NCBI RefSeq assembly: GCF_027595165.1
Contig: NZ_CP097291.1
Coordinates: 2,046,001-2,110,000, forward strand
Direction of reading: 5' to 3'
DNA: 64,000 nucleotides
DNA from: Providencia sp. PROV188
Lineage (GTDB): Bacteria > Pseudomonadota > Gammaproteobacteria > Enterobacterales > Enterobacteriaceae
The notes under the pieces are model-generated. The model was not told the DNA's origin. It was given only the letters and a program-made list of their open reading frames with translations, and did no database searches. Below are positions 9,810-20,196 of the stretch, one piece after another (position 1 is the first letter of the stretch; each line of letters opens with the position of its first letter). The position numbers and the translations under genes are program-made.

Positions 9810-11099
9810 TTACAAAGTGATAGATAGCCGCCACGCTAGCGCGACCAGAGTAAAAAATAACACTGGTAGGGTCATGATAATGCCGGTACGGAAATAATAC
9901 CCCCACGTGATTGTCATATTTTTCTGAGCCAGTACATGAAGCCATAACAGTGTAGCAAGACTGCCTATCGGGGTAATTTTGGGGCCTAAGTCGCAACCAA
10001 TCACATTGGCGTAAATCATTGCCTCCTTGATGACACCAGTTGCAGCACTCCCGTCTATCGACAGCGCTCCAATCAGCACCGTCGGCATATTATTCATCAT
10101 CGACGATAAGAAGGCGGTCAGGAAGCCAGTACCGAATGTCGCAGCCCATAAGCCTTTATCCGCCAGTATATTGAGTACGGAAGAAAGATAGTCAGTGAGT
10201 CCAGCATTACGTAGACCATAGACAACCAAATACATACCCAGAGAAAAAATCACGATCTGCCAAGGCGCACCACGAAGCACTTTCCCAGTATTAATGGCAT
10301 CTCCCCTCTTGGCTACCACTAGCAATACCACTGCGCCAATAGCTGCTATCGCGCTGACAGGGATCCCCAGTGGCTCCAGAACAAAAAAACCAACTAGCAG
10401 GAACAGCAGAACAACCCAGCCAGCCCTAAACGTTGCAGGATCCTTAATCGCACTACTAGGGATTCTCAGCAAGGAAACGTCATATCTGGCAGGGATATCA
10501 CGACGAAAGAAGAGATGCAGCATAACCAGCGTGGCAGCAATAGCCGCCAAATTCACAGGAACCATCACGGAAGCATACTGCGTAAAGCCCAGACCGAAGA
10601 AATCTGCTGAAACAATATTGACTAGGTTAGAGACAATCAGAGGTAAGCTAGCGGTATCAGCGATGAATCCTGCCGCCATGACAAATGCCAGTGTTGTTCC
10701 CTGACTGAACCCCAGAGCGAGTAACATTGCAATCACAATCGGTGTTAATATCAATGCAGCACCATCGTTTGCAAACAGTGCAGCAACCGCGGCGCCAAGC
10801 AGAACAATCCAGGTAAACAGCAGACGACCGCGCCCGTTTCCCCAGCGGGAAACATGCAATGCAGCCCATTCAAAGAAACCAGATTCATCTAGCAGCAAGC
10901 TGATGATGATGATCGCAATGAATGCTGCTGTAGCATTCCAGACGATATGCCAGACGACGGGAATATCATCAAATTGGATCACCCCCGTTCCCAAAGCAAG
11001 CGCCGCTCCAATACTTGCACTCCAGCCAATACTGAGTCCTCTTGGTTGCCAGATGACTAGAACCAACGTCAGTATAAAGATGCTTCCAGCAAGAAACAT
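9810..11099 (-). CDS. arsB: Arsenite/antimonite efflux permease ArsB
   Basis: ArsB is the 12-helix inner-membrane arsenite:proton antiporter. The 429 residues align along their whole length with R773/E. coli ArsB ([74 protein letters not shown]). No ArsA ATPase is present, so export would run on the proton gradient alone. It lies between arsR and arsC in the same direction. The ars genes appear richer in G+C than the neighbouring lysE-like gene, consistent with transfer. Confidence 0.96.
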   Translation of the reverse strand: MFLAGSIFILTLVLVIWQPRGLSIGWSASIGAALALGTGVIQFDDIPVVWHIVWNATAAFIAIIIISLLLDESGFFEWAALHVSRWGNGRGRLLFTWIVLLGAAVAALFANDGAALILTPIVIAMLLALGFSQGTTLAFVMAAGFIADTASLPLIVSNLVNIVSADFFGLGFTQYASVMVPVNLAAIAATLVMLHLFFRRDIPARYDVSLLRIPSSAIKDPATFRAGWVVLLFLLVGFFVLEPLGIPVSAIAAIGAVVLLVVAKRGDAINTGKVLRGAPWQIVIFSLGMYLVVYGLRNAGLTDYLSSVLNILADKGLWAATFGTGFLTAFLSSMMNNMPTVLIGALSIDGSAATGVIKEAMIYANVIGCDLGPKITPIGSLATLLWLHVLAQKNMTITWGYYFRTGIIMTLPVLFFTLVALAWRLSITL

Positions 11100-11144
11100 T
11101 TCCAGACTCCTTTATATATGTTTATGCGCATATAATTAAACTTA

Positions 11145-11465
11145 TCAGCAAGACGTACATACGGATTTTTTCAAGCGTTCACGTATATCATCGCGCAAGC
11201 AGTGCCATGCCGTCGTTATTGTTTCACTCGCCCATGCGGGAATGTGAGGTGAGAGACGATAGTGAATCCATTTACCTTCTCGACGATCTAGCACCAGCCC
11301 AGCCTCACGCAGGATAGCCATATGGCGAGAAATTTTAGGCTGTGATTCAGTAGTAACCGCACATATATCGCATACGCACAGTTCACCCGATTCCCGGAGA
11401 AGCATAACAATGGTGAGACGAGTTTCATCCGATAAGATTTTAAAAAGCTGAACAGGTTGTAGCAT
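11145..11465 (-). CDS. arsR: Arsenic-responsive repressor ArsR
   Basis: This 106-residue ArsR/SmtB-family winged-helix repressor carries the trivalent-metalloid site ELCVCDIC with Cys30, Cys32 and Cys35, equivalent to the R773 As(III) triad. The recognition helix region is SQPKISRHMAILREAGLV. It is the first gene of the operon and presumably autoregulates from the palindrome just upstream. The C terminus ends in Cys-Thr-Ser-Cys, which may offer further thiols. Confidence 0.94.
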   Translation of the reverse strand: MLQPVQLFKILSDETRLTIVMLLRESGELCVCDICAVTTESQPKISRHMAILREAGLVLDRREGKWIHYRLSPHIPAWASETITTAWHCLRDDIRERLKKSVCTSC

Positions 11466-11812
11466 TGTTTACTCCGTTTAGCACACCAAACACATATGGT
11501 ATACCATATGTGTTTATTTTGAAACCATCAAAACATCTCGTAGGAGCAAACGTAATTATGGCTTGGTTCTGCGCATAAAGTGAGCACGTAAAGCGAATGA
11601 TAAGACCTTGCTTTTCAACCCCCTGAAAATACGATGGTATTGTCTGATCGATACATGAAACGATAATGTGGAAAAATCAAATACACCTTTAAAGAAAACC
11701 GACTTAATTTAGCGTTTTTATTTCTATAACCTATAAAGACTACAGAAACTCAACCGGGTAATAAAAATTCGGTATATTTTTTATTGTGCGTTAATAAGAA
11801 CGCGGAGAGAAA
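11466..11812. other. Intergenic region between arsR and the LysE-type gene
   Basis: The 347-bp gap contains the ArsR operator palindrome at its left end. The remainder (about 11530-11800) shows no convincing open frame; some of it may be decayed coding sequence, but I cannot identify it. Confidence 0.4.
11488..11515. promoter_or_regulatory. 28-bp perfect palindrome, likely ArsR operator
   Basis: Each half is AAACACATATGGTA followed by its exact reverse complement. It lies 23 bp upstream of the arsR start, where ArsR autoregulation is expected. The assignment to ArsR is inferred from position. Confidence 0.7.
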
Positions 11813-12400
11813 ATGATTCTAATCTTTACTATGTTTATGTTTTCCTTAACGATGTCAATTTCACCAGGTCCTGTCAATATGGTCATTGTCTCTTCAGCGG
11901 CAAGCCATGGCGTTAGAAGAACTCTCCCATTTGTTTCAGGCGCCACAATCGGATTTACGTTATTGCTTATATTTATCGGATTTGGTTTCTACACAGTCAT
12001 CGATAAGCATCCACTGTTCCTCAAATACCTCAATATTACTGGATCAGCGTTTATAATATATATCGGTTATAAAATTGCCTCATCTCAGCCTGAGTTAACT
12101 TTGAATAAAGTTGATATCCCAAGTTTTACCCACGGTTTTTTGCTTCAATGGCTCAATCCCAAAGCTTGGATAGCTTGCGCTTCAGGGATTGCCTTGTTCT
12201 CTGAACCATCAACGCAAACTACACTAATAACCTTTATCATGATCTACTTTCTCGTGTGTTATTTCTCGTTGACTGCATGGGCTATTCTTGGGGACAAAGT
12301 TTCAATATTACTGAATAGCACCCAGAGAATTCGCATTTTTAATTTTTTGATGGGGGGAACATTAATTATTACAGCATGCTATCTGCTTTATTCCCAATAA
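11813..12400 (+). CDS. LysE/RhtB-family amino acid exporter
   Basis: The 195-residue protein has about six hydrophobic helices and the LysE/RhtB N-terminal signature MSISPGPVNMVIVSSAASHG followed by GATIGFTLLL; the second half contains FLLQWLNPKAWIACASG, typical of RhtB-type exporters. Such proteins export amino acids or related amines, and the substrate here cannot be told. The ATG follows GGAGAG. It converges on the LysR gene at 12.4 kb, and the pair may be a regulator and its target. Low G+C and position beside ars suggest acquired DNA. Confidence 0.85.
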   Translation: MILIFTMFMFSLTMSISPGPVNMVIVSSAASHGVRRTLPFVSGATIGFTLLLIFIGFGFYTVIDKHPLFLKYLNITGSAFIIYIGYKIASSQPELTLNKVDIPSFTHGFLLQWLNPKAWIACASGIALFSEPSTQTTLITFIMIYFLVCYFSLTAWAILGDKVSILLNSTQRIRIFNFLMGGTLIITACYLLYSQ

Positions 12401-12447
12401 CTCAAATTGTCAGTTTCCATTAATACGCTAATCATTCAACAATTCAA

Positions 12448-13344
12448 TCAATCCAATTGATGAGACTCAAACGCATTATAAAGCTTATTAATCAATGTGT
12501 AAGCAATACTGCTAGTCGATATATTGGGAGGCCAAATTGCATAAACTTTAAGCGGCTCTAATGACCACTCAGGGAGTACCTCTTGCATCTCTTCACGTTT
12601 AATGTCTCCTCTGCAGAGATAGAGGGGAGGTGCGGTTAGACCCACTTGCTGTTTTGCAAGGGCGTAGGCAGCCTCAACATTATCGACATTAACAGTTGGT
12701 GTGTACTTAATTAAAGCTACCTCCCCATTTTTGTGCTTAAATTCTCGAATACTCTGCCGCATAGTTAAACCAATCCAAGGCATTTTTTCTAAGTCCTTAG
12801 GATGGTTTACTGGCTTGTAATTTCTGAGAAATCGCTTAGATGCTACAACTTGTCTAGGCAATACAAAAAGATGTCGAGATTTGAGTGAACTGTCCGGAAG
12901 TTCCCCAATCCGAAATGCAACATCAATACTGTCCGCAATGATGTCTTTGCGTGTATCACTATAAGAAATATTCAGGCAAACATCTGAATATTCTTTTATA
13001 AAATCGGCAAGATGATGAGTAAAATCACTATTTAGAAAAACAGCGGGAATAGAAATATTCAACTTATTTGTTGTTGAAATGGCACGTTGCTTAAACTCAA
13101 TAAATCCCTTTTCATACAACTCAAGCATGGAATTTGCTGTCTCAAGTAATTTGGCACCATCATGAGTTAGAGAGAGTTTTCGGGTATTTCGATATAACAA
13201 TGCACTTCCAAGGTTTTTCTCAAGTTTAGATAAATGAGTACTTGCCGTTGCAGTAGTGAGCCCTAAAGCGTCTGCCCCTCCTGAAATTGAGCCTGACTCC
13301 ACAATTTTTGCAAAAACAATCAGGTAACGGATATCATCTATCAT
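12448..13344 (-). CDS. LysR-family transcriptional regulator
   Basis: The 298-residue protein has an N-terminal winged helix (DIRYLIVFAKIVESGSISGGADALGLTTATASTHLSKLEKNLGSALLYRNTRKLSLT) and a C-terminal periplasmic-binding-like effector domain (residues about 90-295). It resembles the CrgA/DsdC-like LysR group, whose targets are usually adjacent. It converges with the LysE-type gene rather than diverging from a target, so the regulon is not evident. Effector unknown. Confidence 0.85.
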   Translation of the reverse strand: MIDDIRYLIVFAKIVESGSISGGADALGLTTATASTHLSKLEKNLGSALLYRNTRKLSLTHDGAKLLETANSMLELYEKGFIEFKQRAISTTNKLNISIPAVFLNSDFTHHLADFIKEYSDVCLNISYSDTRKDIIADSIDVAFRIGELPDSSLKSRHLFVLPRQVVASKRFLRNYKPVNHPKDLEKMPWIGLTMRQSIREFKHKNGEVALIKYTPTVNVDNVEAAYALAKQQVGLTAPPLYLCRGDIKREEMQEVLPEWSLEPLKVYAIWPPNISTSSIAYTLINKLYNAFESHQLD

Positions 13345-13723
13345 TTATATACCTATGGACATGAATAAACTCTCAATTTGATATTCATCATACTATCGTA
13401 TTCTACACCTAATTCGAAATGGCTATATTTTTATAAATAACACCAAAGCCTATCCTCTGAGAGCGATTCATCAACGCCCACTCATGGTACAAAGCGACCA
13501 CACTGACTAGATTAATATCACAATCATCTCAGTGTACCGCTAACTACATGCTAATCATTCCCACTTAAACAAACTAATCTTCGACAAACTCTCCCTCACC
13601 CTGCTTTCTGTCATTATTTTATTGCAAATAAGTGGTATCCTTATTACAGCGCTAAGTAATTAATTTTCTAGTTGATACTTTCGCCTTAAATAGTTTTATA
13701 ATTAACAACAATCGAGGTGTTTT
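13345..13723. other. Intergenic region before speG
   Basis: The 379-bp stretch marks the right junction of the ars/lysE/lysR insert with core DNA. It should contain the speG and LysR promoters. I see no open frame, inverted terminal repeat or obvious attachment site. Confidence 0.4.
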
Positions 13724-14269
13724 ATGACGACCGGGCAAGCTCATCTGTTTAGATTGCGCCCACTTGAGCGTGAAGATTTAGCTTTTATCCACCAGCTGGA
13801 CAATAACGCCAACATTATGCGTTATTGGTTCGAAGAGCCTTATGAGGCATTCGTTGAGCTCAGTGATCTTTACGATAAGCATATTCATGACCAATCCGAA
13901 CGCCGCTTTATTGTCGAATCTGACAGTGAAAAAGTCGGTTTAGTTGAGCTGGTTGAAATTGATTATGTTCACCGTCGTTCTGAATTCCAGATTATTATTG
14001 CACCCCGCTATCAAGGCAAAGGGTATGCAAGCCGCGCTGCAAAACTGGCCATGGACTACGCCTTTTCAGTGCTCAATTTGTACAAACTTTATCTGATAGT
14101 CGATAAAGAAAATGTCAAAGCTATCCATATTTATAATAAACTCGGCTTCCACACAGAAGGCGAGCTGATTGATGAATTTTTTGTTAATGGTCGCTACCAC
14201 ACCGCAATCCGTATGTGTGTGTTCCAGCACCAATATTTTGCAATGAAACAGCAGTCTGAAAACGCGTAA
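13724..14269 (+). CDS. speG: Spermidine N1-acetyltransferase SpeG
   Basis: SpeG acetylates spermidine and spermine with acetyl-CoA, limiting polyamine excess. The 181-residue GNAT protein matches E. coli SpeG closely: [52 protein letters not shown] at the N terminus, the acetyl-CoA loop [19 protein letters not shown] and the C-terminal [30 protein letters not shown]. The ATG follows a GAGG sequence. It is the first core gene right of the ars insert and lies 69 bp before ppk. Confidence 0.96.
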   Translation: MTTGQAHLFRLRPLEREDLAFIHQLDNNANIMRYWFEEPYEAFVELSDLYDKHIHDQSERRFIVESDSEKVGLVELVEIDYVHRRSEFQIIIAPRYQGKGYASRAAKLAMDYAFSVLNLYKLYLIVDKENVKAIHIYNKLGFHTEGELIDEFFVNGRYHTAIRMCVFQHQYFAMKQQSENA

Positions 14270-14338
14270 ATAACGCAATAGAAGTCAAAGGTGATAATCG
14301 GTTTTTATCAGCATTAACCAGTCGAATACGGAGCAACA

Positions 14339-16408
14339 ATGTCCCAAGAACGCCTCTATCATGAAAAAGAGCTCAGCTGGCTCTCTTTTAACGAACGAGT
14401 TCTCCAAGAAGCCGCGGATAAGCGGAACCCTCTTATAGAACGAATGCGTTTTTTGGGCATTTACTCCAATAACTTAGATGAGTTCTATAAAGTCCGTTTT
14501 GCGGATGTAAAACGTCGCATCTTAATCAATGAAGAGCGCGGTTCCGCCAGCGGTGCACGTCATCTACTCAAACGCATTCAATCTAAAGTGGCCAAACAAG
14601 AGCAAGAGTTCGACGTTCTCTACAACGACCTGCTCCTTGAAATGGCACGCAACCAAATATTCTTAATTAACGAGCGTCAAATTTCACCTCGTCAGCAAAT
14701 TTGGTTACGCCAATATTTTCGCCAAAATTTACGCCAACATATCACGCCAATTTTAATTAATCGTGATACTAACTTAGTGGAATTTCTGAAAGACGATTAC
14801 ACCTACCTTGCCGTTGAAATTATTAATGGTGCTGAAGTGCAATACGCTTTATTAGAAATCCCATCGGATAAAGTTCCGCGTTTTGTTAATCTCCCGCCAG
14901 AGATGCCAAAGCGCCGCAAGTCAATGATTTTGATTGATAATATCCTTCGCTATACTCTCGATGAAATTTTCAAAGGCTTCTTTGATTACGACAAACTCAA
15001 CGCCTACTCCATGAAAATGACCCGGGATGCGGAATATGATATCGCCACGGAGATGGAATCTAGCCTGCTGGAAATTATGTCATCCACGTTAAAACAGCGC
15101 TTAACGGCTGAGCCTGTTCGCTTTGTTTATCAACGTGATATGCCCGATGAAATGGTCGCGCTGCTACGAGAAAAACTGGGGTTATCAAGTGATGACTCGG
15201 TGATTGCGGGGGGGCGTTACCATAACTTTAAAGATTTTATTAACTTCCCAAATGAAGGAAATAAAAACTTACTCAACAAACCGCTACCGCGCTTACGTCA
15301 CCGTTGGTTTGATAATTTCCGTAACGGATTTGATGCCATTCGCGAACGCGATGTGTTGCTCTACTACCCGTATTACACCTTTGAGCACACATTAGAATTG
15401 CTGCGCCAAGCGTCGTTTGACCCGAATGTGTTATCCATCAAAATCAATATTTACCGTGTGGCAAAAGACTCACGCATCATCGACTCGGTGATCCACGCCG
15501 CCCACAACGGTAAAAAAGTCACCGTGGTAGTGGAGCTGCAAGCGCGTTTTGATGAAGCCGCCAATATTCACTGGGCAAAACGCCTGACTGAAGCGGGTGT
15601 CCACGTTATCTTCTCCGCGCCAGGGCTTAAAATTCACGCCAAGTTATTTATTATCTCCCGCATGGAAGAAGGACAAATTGTTCGCTATGCCCATATCGGT
15701 ACGGGTAACTTTAACGAAAAAACCGCTCGTCTCTACACCGATTACTCATTACTCACCTGTAATGAGCAAATCACCAATGAAGTGCGCCGAGTATTTAGCT
15801 TTATTGAAAACCCGTATCGCCCTGTAACTTTCGATAACTTGATGGTGTCTCCGCAAAATACACGCACCAAAATCACTGAATTAATTGACCAAGAAATTGC
15901 GAATGCTGAAGCTGGGTTACCTAGCGGCATCACGCTGAAAATTAATAATTTAGTTGATAAAGAACTGACCGATAAACTTTACGATGCTTCCAATGCGGGC
16001 GTTAAAATTCGCTTGCTAGTACGTGGTATGTGTTCACTTGTCTCAGGGCAACAAGGTTATAGCGAGAATATCCAAGTCACCAGTGTGGTGGACCGATTCT
16101 TAGAGCATGACCGAGTTTATGTCTTTACCAACGGCGGTGACGAAAAAGTCTTTATCTCCTCAGCCGATTGGATGACCCGTAACATCGACTACCGTATCGA
16201 GGTGGCTGTTCGTTTGCTGGATCCGCGACTTAAACAGTTGGTTTTAGATATCCTCGAATTACAGTTCAGTGATACCGTCAAAGCCCGCTTTGTTGACAAA
16301 GAACTCAGTAATCATTATGTTCCCCGCGGCAATAAGCGCAAAATTCGCGCTCAATTAGCTGTTTATGAATTTTTAAAAGCACTCGAAATGCCTGAAACAA
16401 GAGCTTGA
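14339..16408 (+). CDS. ppk: Polyphosphate kinase Ppk (PPK1)
   Basis: Ppk reversibly polymerises the gamma phosphate of ATP into inorganic polyphosphate. The 689 residues include the N domain ([15 protein letters not shown]), the head domain, and two PLD-like catalytic halves. The first half has the autophosphorylated His433 in [11 protein letters not shown] (His435 in E. coli). The second covers [11 protein letters not shown] and [21 protein letters not shown]. The ATG follows CGGAG. ppx starts 5 bases after the stop, so synthesis and breakdown enzymes are made together. Confidence 0.97.
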   Translation: MSQERLYHEKELSWLSFNERVLQEAADKRNPLIERMRFLGIYSNNLDEFYKVRFADVKRRILINEERGSASGARHLLKRIQSKVAKQEQEFDVLYNDLLLEMARNQIFLINERQISPRQQIWLRQYFRQNLRQHITPILINRDTNLVEFLKDDYTYLAVEIINGAEVQYALLEIPSDKVPRFVNLPPEMPKRRKSMILIDNILRYTLDEIFKGFFDYDKLNAYSMKMTRDAEYDIATEMESSLLEIMSSTLKQRLTAEPVRFVYQRDMPDEMVALLREKLGLSSDDSVIAGGRYHNFKDFINFPNEGNKNLLNKPLPRLRHRWFDNFRNGFDAIRERDVLLYYPYYTFEHTLELLRQASFDPNVLSIKINIYRVAKDSRIIDSVIHAAHNGKKVTVVVELQARFDEAANIHWAKRLTEAGVHVIFSAPGLKIHAKLFIISRMEEGQIVRYAHIGTGNFNEKTARLYTDYSLLTCNEQITNEVRRVFSFIENPYRPVTFDNLMVSPQNTRTKITELIDQEIANAEAGLPSGITLKINNLVDKELTDKLYDASNAGVKIRLLVRGMCSLVSGQQGYSENIQVTSVVDRFLEHDRVYVFTNGGDEKVFISSADWMTRNIDYRIEVAVRLLDPRLKQLVLDILELQFSDTVKARFVDKELSNHYVPRGNKRKIRAQLAVYEFLKALEMPETRA

Positions 16409-16412
16409 TACT

Positions 16413-17945
16413 ATGCCAATTGCCAGTTCATCTACCCCAAGACCACAAGAAATTGCCGCAATTGACTTGGGTTCAAACAGTTTTCATATGGTTATTGCGC
16501 GTATTGTCAATGGAGCACTACAAGTTCTAACCCGTTTAAAAAAACGTGTTCATCTTGCTGATGGGCTGAGTGATACCAACGAACTCAGTGAAGAAGCCAT
16601 GGAGCGCGGCTTAGCGTGTTTATCGCTATTTGCTGAGCGTCTACAAGGTTTCACGCCTGATAACGTCTGTATCGTCGGTACCCATTCATTACGAGTCGCC
16701 ACCAACGTTGAAGAATTTCTACGCCGAGCCAAAGCCATTATCCCCTACCCGATTGAGATTATTTCAGGACAAGAGGAGGCTCGCTTGATTTTTATGGGCG
16801 TTGAGCACACGCAGCCGGAAAAAGGACGCAAACTGGTTATCGATATTGGCGGTGGATCTACGGAGCTGGTGATCGGTGAAAAATTTGAGCCGATTTTAAT
16901 TGAAAGCCGCCGTATGGGCTGCGTTAGCTTCGCGCGTCACTATTTCCCTAATGAAACGATTTCCCCAGATAATTTTAATCGCGCTTATTTAGCCGCCTGC
17001 TTAAAATTGGAAAGCACCGCTACCCTGTTTAAGAAGCAAGTTTGGGACGTCGCAATGGGAGCATCCGGCACCATTAAAGCGGCACATGCGGTGATTGTAG
17101 AGATGGGCGAGCGTGATGGCATTATTACCCGTGAGCGCCTCGAAAAAATCAAACAAATAGCATTGAAGTACAAAACGTTTAAATCACTAGAAATTCCGGG
17201 ACTTTCTTCTGATCGTAAACAAGTTTTTGTGCCAGGTTTAGCTATCTTAATTGCGGTCTTTGATTCCCTCGACATCAAAGAATTACGCCTCTCAGATGGC
17301 GCCTTGCGTGAAGGTGTTCTCTATGAGATGGAAGGTCGCTTTCGCCACCAAGATATTCGTCAACGCACCGCATTAAGCCTTGCCGAACACTATAATATCG
17401 ACCGAGAACAAGCTAAACGGGTTTTGAAAACCATGGAAGAGCTGTATTATCAGTGGCGCCAGCAGAACCCTAAACAGGCCAACCCGCAATTAGAATCCAT
17501 TTTAATTTGGGCGGTTATGCTGCACGAAGTGGGATTAAGTATTAACCATAGTGGCATGCATCGCCACTCCGCTTATATCTTACAAAACACCAACTTACCA
17601 GGATTTAGCCAAGAGCAACAATTGCTATTAGCGACATTGGTTCGTAATCATCGTCGTGCCATTAAATACGATGAAATACCTAAATTTAACTTATTTAAAC
17701 GCAAGCAATTTATGCCGTTGATACAGATTTTGCGCTTATCTATCTTATTGAATAATCAGCGCCAATCGACAACGACGCCTTCAACTATGCGCATTGAAAC
17801 TGACGATGGTCATTGGACACTTTTCTTACCTGCGCAGTATCTCGCCCACAATGCGTTAATGCTGCTTGACCTTGAAAAAGAGAGTGCCTACTGGGAAGAG
17901 GTTCCAGGCTGGAAACTCACCATTTGCGCAGAAAATGAGCCATAG
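16413..17945 (+). CDS. ppx: Exopolyphosphatase Ppx
   Basis: Ppx releases terminal phosphate from long polyphosphate chains. The 510-residue protein has the actin-like ASKHA fold motifs ([44 protein letters not shown]) and a C-terminal HD-like helical domain ([28 protein letters not shown]). It follows ppk almost directly, the conserved ppk-ppx operon. The protein is three residues shorter than E. coli Ppx. Confidence 0.96.
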   Translation: MPIASSSTPRPQEIAAIDLGSNSFHMVIARIVNGALQVLTRLKKRVHLADGLSDTNELSEEAMERGLACLSLFAERLQGFTPDNVCIVGTHSLRVATNVEEFLRRAKAIIPYPIEIISGQEEARLIFMGVEHTQPEKGRKLVIDIGGGSTELVIGEKFEPILIESRRMGCVSFARHYFPNETISPDNFNRAYLAACLKLESTATLFKKQVWDVAMGASGTIKAAHAVIVEMGERDGIITRERLEKIKQIALKYKTFKSLEIPGLSSDRKQVFVPGLAILIAVFDSLDIKELRLSDGALREGVLYEMEGRFRHQDIRQRTALSLAEHYNIDREQAKRVLKTMEELYYQWRQQNPKQANPQLESILIWAVMLHEVGLSINHSGMHRHSAYILQNTNLPGFSQEQQLLLATLVRNHRRAIKYDEIPKFNLFKRKQFMPLIQILRLSILLNNQRQSTTTPSTMRIETDDGHWTLFLPAQYLAHNALMLLDLEKESAYWEEVPGWKLTICAENEP

Positions 17946-18151
17946 GCTTATATGACTCAAAAATGAATATGATTTAGAAAATAGAAATAAAAAATAATGA
18001 TTTGCGGTCAGTGTTGTTTTGTTCTTCTTATTCGAAATATGAACAGATTTGATATTTTTTTGGGATCAGCGACAATACTGGGTAGAAGTTTCGTCACCTC
18101 GCAGGCGAATTAATTTAAAGCGCTTCGGCGCCGAATGGTTTAAGGATTAAC

Positions 18152-19612
18152 ATGTCACAAACTGCTTTTTCAACTGATGCGGCACCAATAATCAATCCGC
18201 ATTCACAAAGACTGGCGTACATCCGCCAGCAAATACTGACGTTATTCATGGAAGACGAAGAGTTTGTTCACGCTCTTGTCGAGAAAGACCAACACGTCAG
18301 TATGGATGATAAAGCATTTAGTGAAAAAATTAGCACTGTTAAAGAACTGCTTGTTGACCTCCACACCGCGGATATCGCCGATATCCTTGAAATGCTACCG
18401 TACGACGAGCGTCTCGCACTTTGGCGCTTAGTCGACAACAACGAACGCGGTGAAGTATTGGTTGAGGCCTCTGTCTCTGTTTGGGACAGCCTGATTAAAG
18501 ATATGTCAGACCGAGAACTGCTGCGAGCGGTTGCTGGCTTACATGTGGACGAACAAGCGTATATCGCCGAGCACTTGCCCCGCGATACGATGCGCCGTCT
18601 CCTTACCTACTTAGACCCAAGCTTACGCAGCCGTATTCGTGAAGTTCTCCAATACGCCAAAGACAGCGTTGGGCAAATGATGGATTTCGAATTCGTCACC
18701 GTGCGTTCCAATGTCACCCTAAAAACAGTACAACGCTATCTACGCCAACGGGGAAAAATTCCAGAAGCAACGGATAAAATTTTCGTTGTCGATAAAGATA
18801 ATTATCTGCAAGGTGAATTACCCCTGACCACCATTTTGATTCAAGCACCAGAACGTATTGTTGCCGACGTGATGAAAACCGATACCGTTACCTTCTTACC
18901 CGATGAAAAAGGGGAAGATGCGGCAAGCGCGTTCGAACGTTATGACTTAATTTCTGCCGCCGTTGTAGACAGCAATGGTTTACTGATGGGGCGCCTAACC
19001 GTTGAAGACATCGTTGATAATATCAGCGAAGAAAATGACAACAGCATCCGTCGTATGGGGGGGTTAAGCCCTGAAGAGGACGTATTCGCCCCTGTTGGTC
19101 AAGCGGTTAAAACCCGTTGGACATGGCTTGCCATTAACCTGTGTACCGCGTTTGTGGCTTCCCGCGTTATCGGGGTGTTCGAAGATACCATTTCACAGTT
19201 AGTTGCCCTCGCAACATTAATGCCAATCGTGGCAGGTATTGGTGGTAATACCGGTAACCAGACTATTACGATGATTGTCCGCGCCATTGCGCTACACCAA
19301 ATTCAGAACGGTAGCTTCTCCTTCCTCATGATAAGAGAGCTCGGAGTCGCCTTTATTAACGGGGTGGTTTGGGGTGGTATTATGGGCGTCGTCACCTACC
19401 TTCTCTATGGGGATCTCGCCATGGGCGCTGTGATGACACTTGCGATGGTGCTCAACCTCTTGATGGCTGCCATCATGGGTGTTCTGATCCCATTAATTAT
19501 GATTAAGATGGGTAAAGATCCTGCTATTGGCTCTAGCGTGATGATCACCGCAATCACTGATACTGGTGGTTTCTTTATCTTCTTAGGGTTAGCAACCCTA
19601 TTCTTAGTTTAA
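18152..19612 (+). CDS. mgtE: Magnesium transporter MgtE
   Basis: MgtE is a homodimeric Mg2+ channel of the inner membrane. The 486 residues show the cytosolic N domain (about 30-150), paired CBS domains that sense Mg2+ (about 155-280), and a C-terminal membrane domain of five helices with the pore segments MPIVAGIGGNTGNQTITMIVRAIAL and AITDTGGFFIFLGLATLF. The 206-bp upstream region holds the palindrome TTCGGCGCCGAA (18124-18135) just before the Shine-Dalgarno, which could fold over the start. No Mg2+ riboswitch is recognisable. A terminator follows. Confidence 0.93.
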   Translation: MSQTAFSTDAAPIINPHSQRLAYIRQQILTLFMEDEEFVHALVEKDQHVSMDDKAFSEKISTVKELLVDLHTADIADILEMLPYDERLALWRLVDNNERGEVLVEASVSVWDSLIKDMSDRELLRAVAGLHVDEQAYIAEHLPRDTMRRLLTYLDPSLRSRIREVLQYAKDSVGQMMDFEFVTVRSNVTLKTVQRYLRQRGKIPEATDKIFVVDKDNYLQGELPLTTILIQAPERIVADVMKTDTVTFLPDEKGEDAASAFERYDLISAAVVDSNGLLMGRLTVEDIVDNISEENDNSIRRMGGLSPEEDVFAPVGQAVKTRWTWLAINLCTAFVASRVIGVFEDTISQLVALATLMPIVAGIGGNTGNQTITMIVRAIALHQIQNGSFSFLMIRELGVAFINGVVWGGIMGVVTYLLYGDLAMGAVMTLAMVLNLLMAAIMGVLIPLIMIKMGKDPAIGSSVMITAITDTGGFFIFLGLATLFLV

Positions 19613-19618
19613 CTAACT

Positions 19619-19653
19619 ACCCGCGTACTTTGCCTTAAGCTAGGTATGCGGGT
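19619..19653 (+). terminator. Terminator after mgtE
   Basis: A 10-bp stem (ACCCGCGTAC / GTATGCGGGT, one G-U pair) begins seven bases after the mgtE stop and is followed by a short T-rich stretch. Confidence 0.65.
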
Positions 19654-20196
19654 TTATAAAAACCTGCCATTTCCTGCAAAACCTCCTAATTCTACTAAAA
19701 TAGAAATCACTGACAGATCATATCCGCGAGTATTATTTATTTAAATAGCCTTATCCCCTGCAAGTTAATTATATTATTTTATTTATTCCCGTTATTCATT
19801 CTATTTAATTTCACACTTAATAAATGAGTACCATTATATTTATTGTATTTTCCCCCATTATTTTGCACCTAAAAATATACAATCGTCTGTAATTGCTCGT
19901 TTATTAATATCATATCGTGACATTCAATTGTCATTTGGAGTAGTAATTTTACCTTTTCAAACTAAACAGAATATTACGCTTGTTTTTAAGGTGGTAGTTT
20001 ACAGAATATGAAACTTTCTGCTATAAATGAACTCACGTTAGAGATACAGAGTATTACCTTGGTTTATTTTCCCTCGTTTTATCTCTCATATCCTTTGCCA
20101 AATAATATTAATTACTTCGCTATTTAACGTACCTATTATTACAAATAACCTCATCGCGCTAATATTGAATTGTTATGTATTTAGAAGGACAGAATT
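19654..20196. other. Long AT-rich region upstream of the MHS transporter
   Basis: About 540 bp without a credible gene. A TGACA-N6-TGTCA inverted repeat lies near 19918-19933. A 39-codon ATG frame at 20008-20127 has no clear ribosome site and I do not annotate it. The length suggests a regulated promoter for the downstream transporter. Confidence 0.4.

Noticed and set aside
17946..18151. Mg2+ riboswitch (M-box) before mgtE
   Set aside because: No conserved M-box elements are visible; only a 12-bp palindrome near the ribosome site.
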